Assembly (NCBI GenBank): GCA_043228905.1
Contig: JBHGNT010000021.1
Coordinates: forward strand, 6,820,001 to 6,884,000
Direction of reading: 5' to 3'
From: Azolla caroliniana
Taxonomy: Eukaryota; Polypodiophyta
DNA length: 64,000 nt
The notes under the pieces are model-generated. The model was not told the origin of the DNA, did not search any database, and saw only the letters and a program-made list of their open reading frames with translations. Both the position numbers and the translations under genes were made by a program. Each line of letters opens with the position of its first letter. Within the stretch, counting starts at the first letter, position 1. This document shows positions 60,376-64,000 of the stretch, piece by piece.

Positions 60376-60833
60376 TTTGAAAATCTCTAAAGCCGTTTAG
60401 TTTGAGCTTGAAATTTTTGTAAACAATTCGGTTTAAATGGTTTCATGGTTCGGTTCCACTTACGCTTTTGGCACAATTGGAGGAACGCGCCATCGATGGT
60501 GATGAAAGGAGGAAACGGGTCAAGGTGGAATTAAACAGTTCGGTTTTAAATGGTTTGAGTTTGACACTCTTGGAGGGAACCGAGCTGAACGGAACCATTT
60601 AAACATTTGAAAATATCTAAACCCATTTATTTTGAGCTCAAATTTTTTGTAAACAGTTTGGTTTAAATGGTTTCCTGGTTCGGTTCTGCTTACACTTTTG
60701 GCAAAAAAGGAGGAACACGCCATCGATGGTGACGCAAGGAGGAAATAGCCCAAGGTGGAACTAAACGATTGGGTTTTAAATGGTTTGAGTTTGACACTCT
60801 TGAACCGAACCGAGCTGAACGGAACTGTTGCCG
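60376..60833. repeat. 229-bp tandem duplication rich in GGTTCGGTT
   Basis: Two units (60376-60604 and 60605-about 60833) share TTTGAAAATMTCTAAA, GGTTTAAATGGTTT and CGCCATCGATGGTGA with scattered substitutions. CCGAACCGAGCTGAACGG ends each unit. No coding potential is seen. Confidence 0.8.
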
Positions 60834-60839
60834 CCGATT

Positions 60840-61255
60840 GTTACAGTTGGGAACTAGAACCATAACCTAACATGGCATACACAATGCCGTCTGCTTCTCT
60901 TGTGTGCACAAGCCTCTCTCCGAGAGTCCTTCTCAATTTATTTATTTATTTTCCAAAAAAGAGTCCTTCTCAATTAATAATATTGTGGTGTCCCTTGGAT
61001 GCAAGTGCATGCCTTCATGTTGGGTGTGCATGTGTTCCTTTGTGCCCCTTTTAGTATACCCTTGTTTAGCATGCATGCCTTCATGCTATGGTGTACATGT
61101 GTTCCGTTGAGCCACCCTTTTAGCATACCCTTGTTAGGATGCATGTAGCTAAGTAAAGCCAACCCAAATGGGTACCTTTGTACGACTATAAATTGAATAG
61201 GAACTAAGAAGCTAAGCAAGCTGGTTTGGATTCCATTTATGTGCATTTCACATAA
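60840..61255. other. Spacer with a 66-bp tandem pair
   Basis: Two units, GCATGCCTTCATG to about 61139, start at 61007 and 61073 (period 66). A TGGTGGAGAAG word near 61257 could be a primer site for GypD, but no LTR was recognised. Confidence 0.5.
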
Positions 61256-62210
61256 TTGGTGGAGAAGTGGGGTAAAATTCTAGCCACTATCACCTCGTTC
61301 ATGGCGTCCCAATTCCCTCCTGTCACCGTCGAAGTCGATACCCCTATGCAATCTAAGTTCCCGCAACCTCCTGAGCGGCCACCCCCCTTCCAAATGGAGC
61401 AACTCCTGCAAGTCCTCTCCAACGCCATGCTTCAAATCCGCCACACAAACCAAGCTATGCTCTCCTTCCTCTCCGCTACCAACGATCGGTCTCCAGATCG
61501 GCCAGATTCCAAGGTTCGCCCAAAGTCCTTCTCCGGCTTGCCCTCTGAGGATGTCTTAGCGTGGTTGGATCACTTTGAGATGATCTCAAGTTACCACAAA
61601 TGGGCTGACGAGCGCAAGGCTTTTGAAGTTCGCACCTTGCTCGAAAATGTCGCTGCCACTTGGTACGTACAACAAGCCAACGAAGTGATGGAGAACTAGG
61701 TGATCCTCCGGGATCTCCTCATGCAAAACTTCACCCATCAAAATTCGGCCCAGACGGCATTGCAACAACTCGAGACGTTGCAATAGCAAGTGCACGAACC
61801 AGTAGGCCAATTTGGTGTTCGCCTAAATCAGCTCCTCATTCGTGCCGATCCAACCATGCCCGAGCATGTCAAGCTTTTCTTCTTATGGCCCCGTCTGCAC
61901 CCTAACATCACTCATTGTGCCCGGGACCAAGGTCCCAAGACCTTCAACGATGCGATCCTCATTGCCCAACGTATCGAAGCTTGTACGCTATTTGACTCCC
62001 AACCATGATGGCCCCCTCCACCATCGACCAACTTGTGTGCGCATTACCAAGGAGTGACCCCCATGGACATTGACGTCCAAAACGCGTAGATGTAGACTCG
62101 CCGAAACCTTCCTAATCACGATGCCCAAGGACGCCCGAAGTGTTTCTACTACCACAATTATGGACACGTCTGACGTTATTGCCGAAAATTGCAACAACAA
62201 TCTCACAAGC
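61256..62210 (+). pseudogene. GypD gag remnants
   Basis: The first frame (61256-61699) reads KVRPKSFSGLPSEDVLAWLD, FEVRTLLENVAATWYVQQAN and then a stop. It continues after breaks with QNFTHQNSAQTALQQLETL and DAILIAQRIE. A knuckle-like CFYYHNYGHV-stop-RYC near 62150 has lost its second Cys. Function would be capsid formation. Confidence 0.7.
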
Positions 62211-62283
62211 AACAAGCCCAGATAACCATGGTTGACGCAGCATCGTTGGCTGAGCTTCCAAGAAACTAACTTCCGGGGTACTG

Positions 62284-62985
62284 ATGGAAGAGCAAGCCCC
62301 CCACGTCCAAGCATCCGCCTCTTCTAGTTCTCAGGTATGCACCGCTCTCGCCACCATTAATCACTCCACACACATCATCCTATTAGACTCTGGTAGTAGT
62401 ATCTCTTCAATTAGCACTGCCTTAGTTCACCAATTAGGCCTCCCCACAACCACCGCTCCTTCCATCCAAGTCCTTTTTGGCGATCACCAACATCTATACC
62501 ACTCTCGCACACAAGCCCACTGCACCGTTACCTTAGGCACTCTCACATTCTCACACCACTTTTATGTCTCGCCCCACCAACTCTTCCCCCTCACCTTAGG
62601 TTGCGATTGGCTCCTCAAGTGTCGTGCTATGATTGATTTCGATGCTCACAAACTTATTGTCCCACAAGCTCCCCCTATCCCCCTCCTACACGATAGCCCC
62701 CATGTTCCCCACCTCAGCCATGTCATTCGTACCGGGGACGCCGCTCTCATCCGCATGGCTACACGCCGATGTTCCCCCCTCGACCACGATCGCATCGATG
62801 CTGCCATCACCGATATGCTCACCAAAGGTATTATCATTCCGTCCACCAGCGATTGGGTTTTGGAACCCCACCTCGTCAAGAAGGATGATGGCACCTTCCG
62901 CTTCTACATCGACTTTAGGCCTCTCAACAAAGTGACGATCCATGACCTCTACCCGCTCCCTCGTGTGGACGACCTCTTTGACTAG
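62284..62985 (+). pseudogene. GypD protease and reverse transcriptase entry
   Basis: [17 protein letters not shown] holds the protease DSG, near 62386. The Ile-Pro region [20 protein letters not shown] and [20 protein letters not shown] open the RT. A stop at 62983-62985 replaces a residue after DDLFD. Confidence 0.8.
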
Positions 62986-63648
62986 CTCGGGGGCTCCCGT
63001 TATTTCACCTCCCTTGACTTAGCCTCGGGATATTGGCAGATCCCCTTAAAGTCGTCTGACGCCCACAAGAACGCATTCCGCACACAACGTGGGCTGTTCC
63101 AGTTCACCCGCATGCCGTTTGGCCTGTTTGATGCCGGCAGCACATTCCAACGCATGGAAAACACCATCTTTGCCAACCGTATCAATAAAGACGTCCTCCT
63201 CGTTTATCTCGATGACATCCTTATCCACACGGCCACTTGGGAGGATCATCTACAAACTCTCGCTGAAGTCCTCGCTTGCATAACTAATCATAACTTGCAA
63301 CTCCAATGGAAGAAGTGTCGATGGGGAAGCACCAGCCTCCGTTTTCTCAGCTCCATCATCTCTGGCGATGGAATCCGTATGGACCCTGCAAAGGTAGTTG
63401 CCATCACCGACTACCCCCGTCCCACCTCAATAAAAACATTGCAACGTTTTTTGGGCATGATCACCTTTTCCCTTCGCTTCATCCCGAACCTCGCCTTGGT
63501 CACTTTCCCCCTCCGTCATCTCCTGAAGAAAGGTGTGTCATTCGTTTGGGATCCTGCTTGCGAAGATAGCTTTCGTCGCCTCAAAACAATGGTCCAGGAA
63601 TCAAGGTTGCTCGCCCATCCTAACTTTGACCAGCCGTTTACGTTGTAG
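62986..63648 (+). pseudogene. GypD reverse transcriptase
   Basis: YFTSLDLASGYWQIPL holds the motif A Asp. FTRMPFGLFDAGSTFQRM follows (Asp where most have Asn). VYLDDILIHT has YLDD at 63204-63215. LRFLSSIISGDGIRMDPAK and RFLGMITFSLRFIPN complete the thumb. The frame ends at TAG 63648 in FTL-stop-TDAS, inside a tandem duplication. Confidence 0.8.
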
Positions 63649-63799
63649 ACAGATGCCTCTAACCATGGTCATTCATTTGGGATCCTGCTTTCAAAGACAA
63701 CTTTTGTCACCTCAAAACAATGGTCCAAGAATCAGGGTTGCTCGCCCATCCTAACTTTGACCAGCCGTTTACGTTGCAGACAGATGCCTCTAACCATGG
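63538..63799 (+). repeat. 131-bp tandem duplication in GypD
   Basis: 63538-63668 is repeated at 63669-63799 with several substitutions. Its length is not divisible by three, so it shifts the RT-RNase H frame. Confidence 0.85.
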
Positions 63800-64000
63800 G
63801 TTCGGAGCCGTCCTCCTGCAGACCGATTGCCACGGGCAAGAGAAGGCGATCGCCTTCATTAGCCGAACTCTCACACCGGATGAACGGAACTACTCAACCA
63901 CTGAGAAGGAACTACTTGCGATCGTCTGGTCTTTCCAAAGTCTTCACCCATACCTTCATGGCAGGCAAGTTACGGTTGAGACTAACCACCAGCCCTTACT
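63649..64000 (+). pseudogene. GypD RNase H start
   Basis: After the duplicated segment the frame reads QTDASNHGFGAVLLQTD, IAFISRTLTPDERNYSTTEK and ELLAIVWSFQSLHPYLHG, the conserved Asp and Glu region of RNase H. It continues past the window end. Confidence 0.75.

Larger units (their letters stand above)
61256..64000 (+). mobile_element. Ty3/gypsy element GypD, cut by window end
   Basis: Gag, protease, RT and the start of RNase H follow in order; integrase and 3' LTR lie beyond the window. It is distinct from GypA and GypB. Several stops make this copy inactive. Confidence 0.8.

Noticed and set aside
61988-62314. 108-codon minus-strand frame in GypD
   Set aside because: It lies opposite the degraded gag-protease junction and has no homology that I recognise.
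1-64000. A defence island, metabolic cluster or other host gene system
   Set aside because: Every sizeable frame with recognisable motifs belongs to a retroelement; no host enzyme, receptor or regulatory gene was identified.

Overview
This window is a eukaryotic, almost certainly land-plant, segment made nearly entirely of retrotransposons. The plant reading rests on tRNA-Ser(GCU)-type sequences with a plant-like body, copia primer sites matching initiator tRNA-Met (TGGTATCAGAGC), a chromodomain-bearing Ty3/gypsy element, and the mix of copia, gypsy and LINE families. I cannot name the species. I found no host protein gene I would defend. Family names below (GypA, GypB, Cop1 and so on) are local labels.

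Left part (1-20.9 kb), mostly old and degraded. It holds a minus-strand chromovirus cut by the window edge (GypA copy 1, 1-2534); an LTR-like block followed by a broken gypsy pol (4.1-6.8 kb); a tandem array of tRNA-Ser(GCU)-derived units (7.5-9.2 kb, with one more unit at 19.8-20.5 kb after about 10.5 kb of inserted elements); a copia 3' end (9.25-9.87 kb); a 5'-truncated LINE (9.95-12.2 kb); a minus-strand copia 3' end (CopD, 13.2-14.5 kb); and GypA copy 2 (14.5-19.25 kb), which lost its integrase core but kept the chromodomain.

Middle (20.9-48.1 kb) is a nest. One LINE (coiled-coil ORF1, then ORF2 with endonuclease and reverse transcriptase) starts near 20.95 kb and is last recognisable near 48.1 kb. 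ORF1 is split by gypsy GypB (21584-28612, two large open frames) and, 21 bp later, by copia Cop1 (28634-33987, an intact 1357-residue polyprotein, nearly identical LTRs, perfect 5-bp target duplication GAACT). ORF2 is split by copia Cop2 (35069-46048, target duplication CTTTG), whose gag is itself split by the opposite-strand copia Cop3 (36153-41667, an intact polyprotein of about 1337 residues, target duplication CCAGC). Removing each insert and one duplication restores the frame of the element beneath, except that GypB has only an imperfect 4-bp duplication.

Right part (48.1-64 kb). A short non-autonomous gypsy relative with gag only (TRG, 48748-52146) shares primer site and polypurine tract style with GypB. 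It is followed by a rearranged block where an inverted copia fragment is fused to a 54-bp LTR minisatellite and tandemly duplicated, a deletion-derivative copia (Cop4, to 56469), a decayed Cop3 relative (57.0-60.3 kb), short tandem repeats, and a gypsy element cut by the window end (GypD, 61.3-64 kb).

Three patterns cut across elements. (1) Copia LTRs place the TATA box inside an inverted repeat, often as the last of three dyads; between families the arms change on both sides so that pairing is kept. (2) Three LTR families carry a tRNA-like A-box/B-box pair, at tRNA spacing, antisense in U3. (3) A tRNA-Ser gene array has been amplified and then split by transposons.
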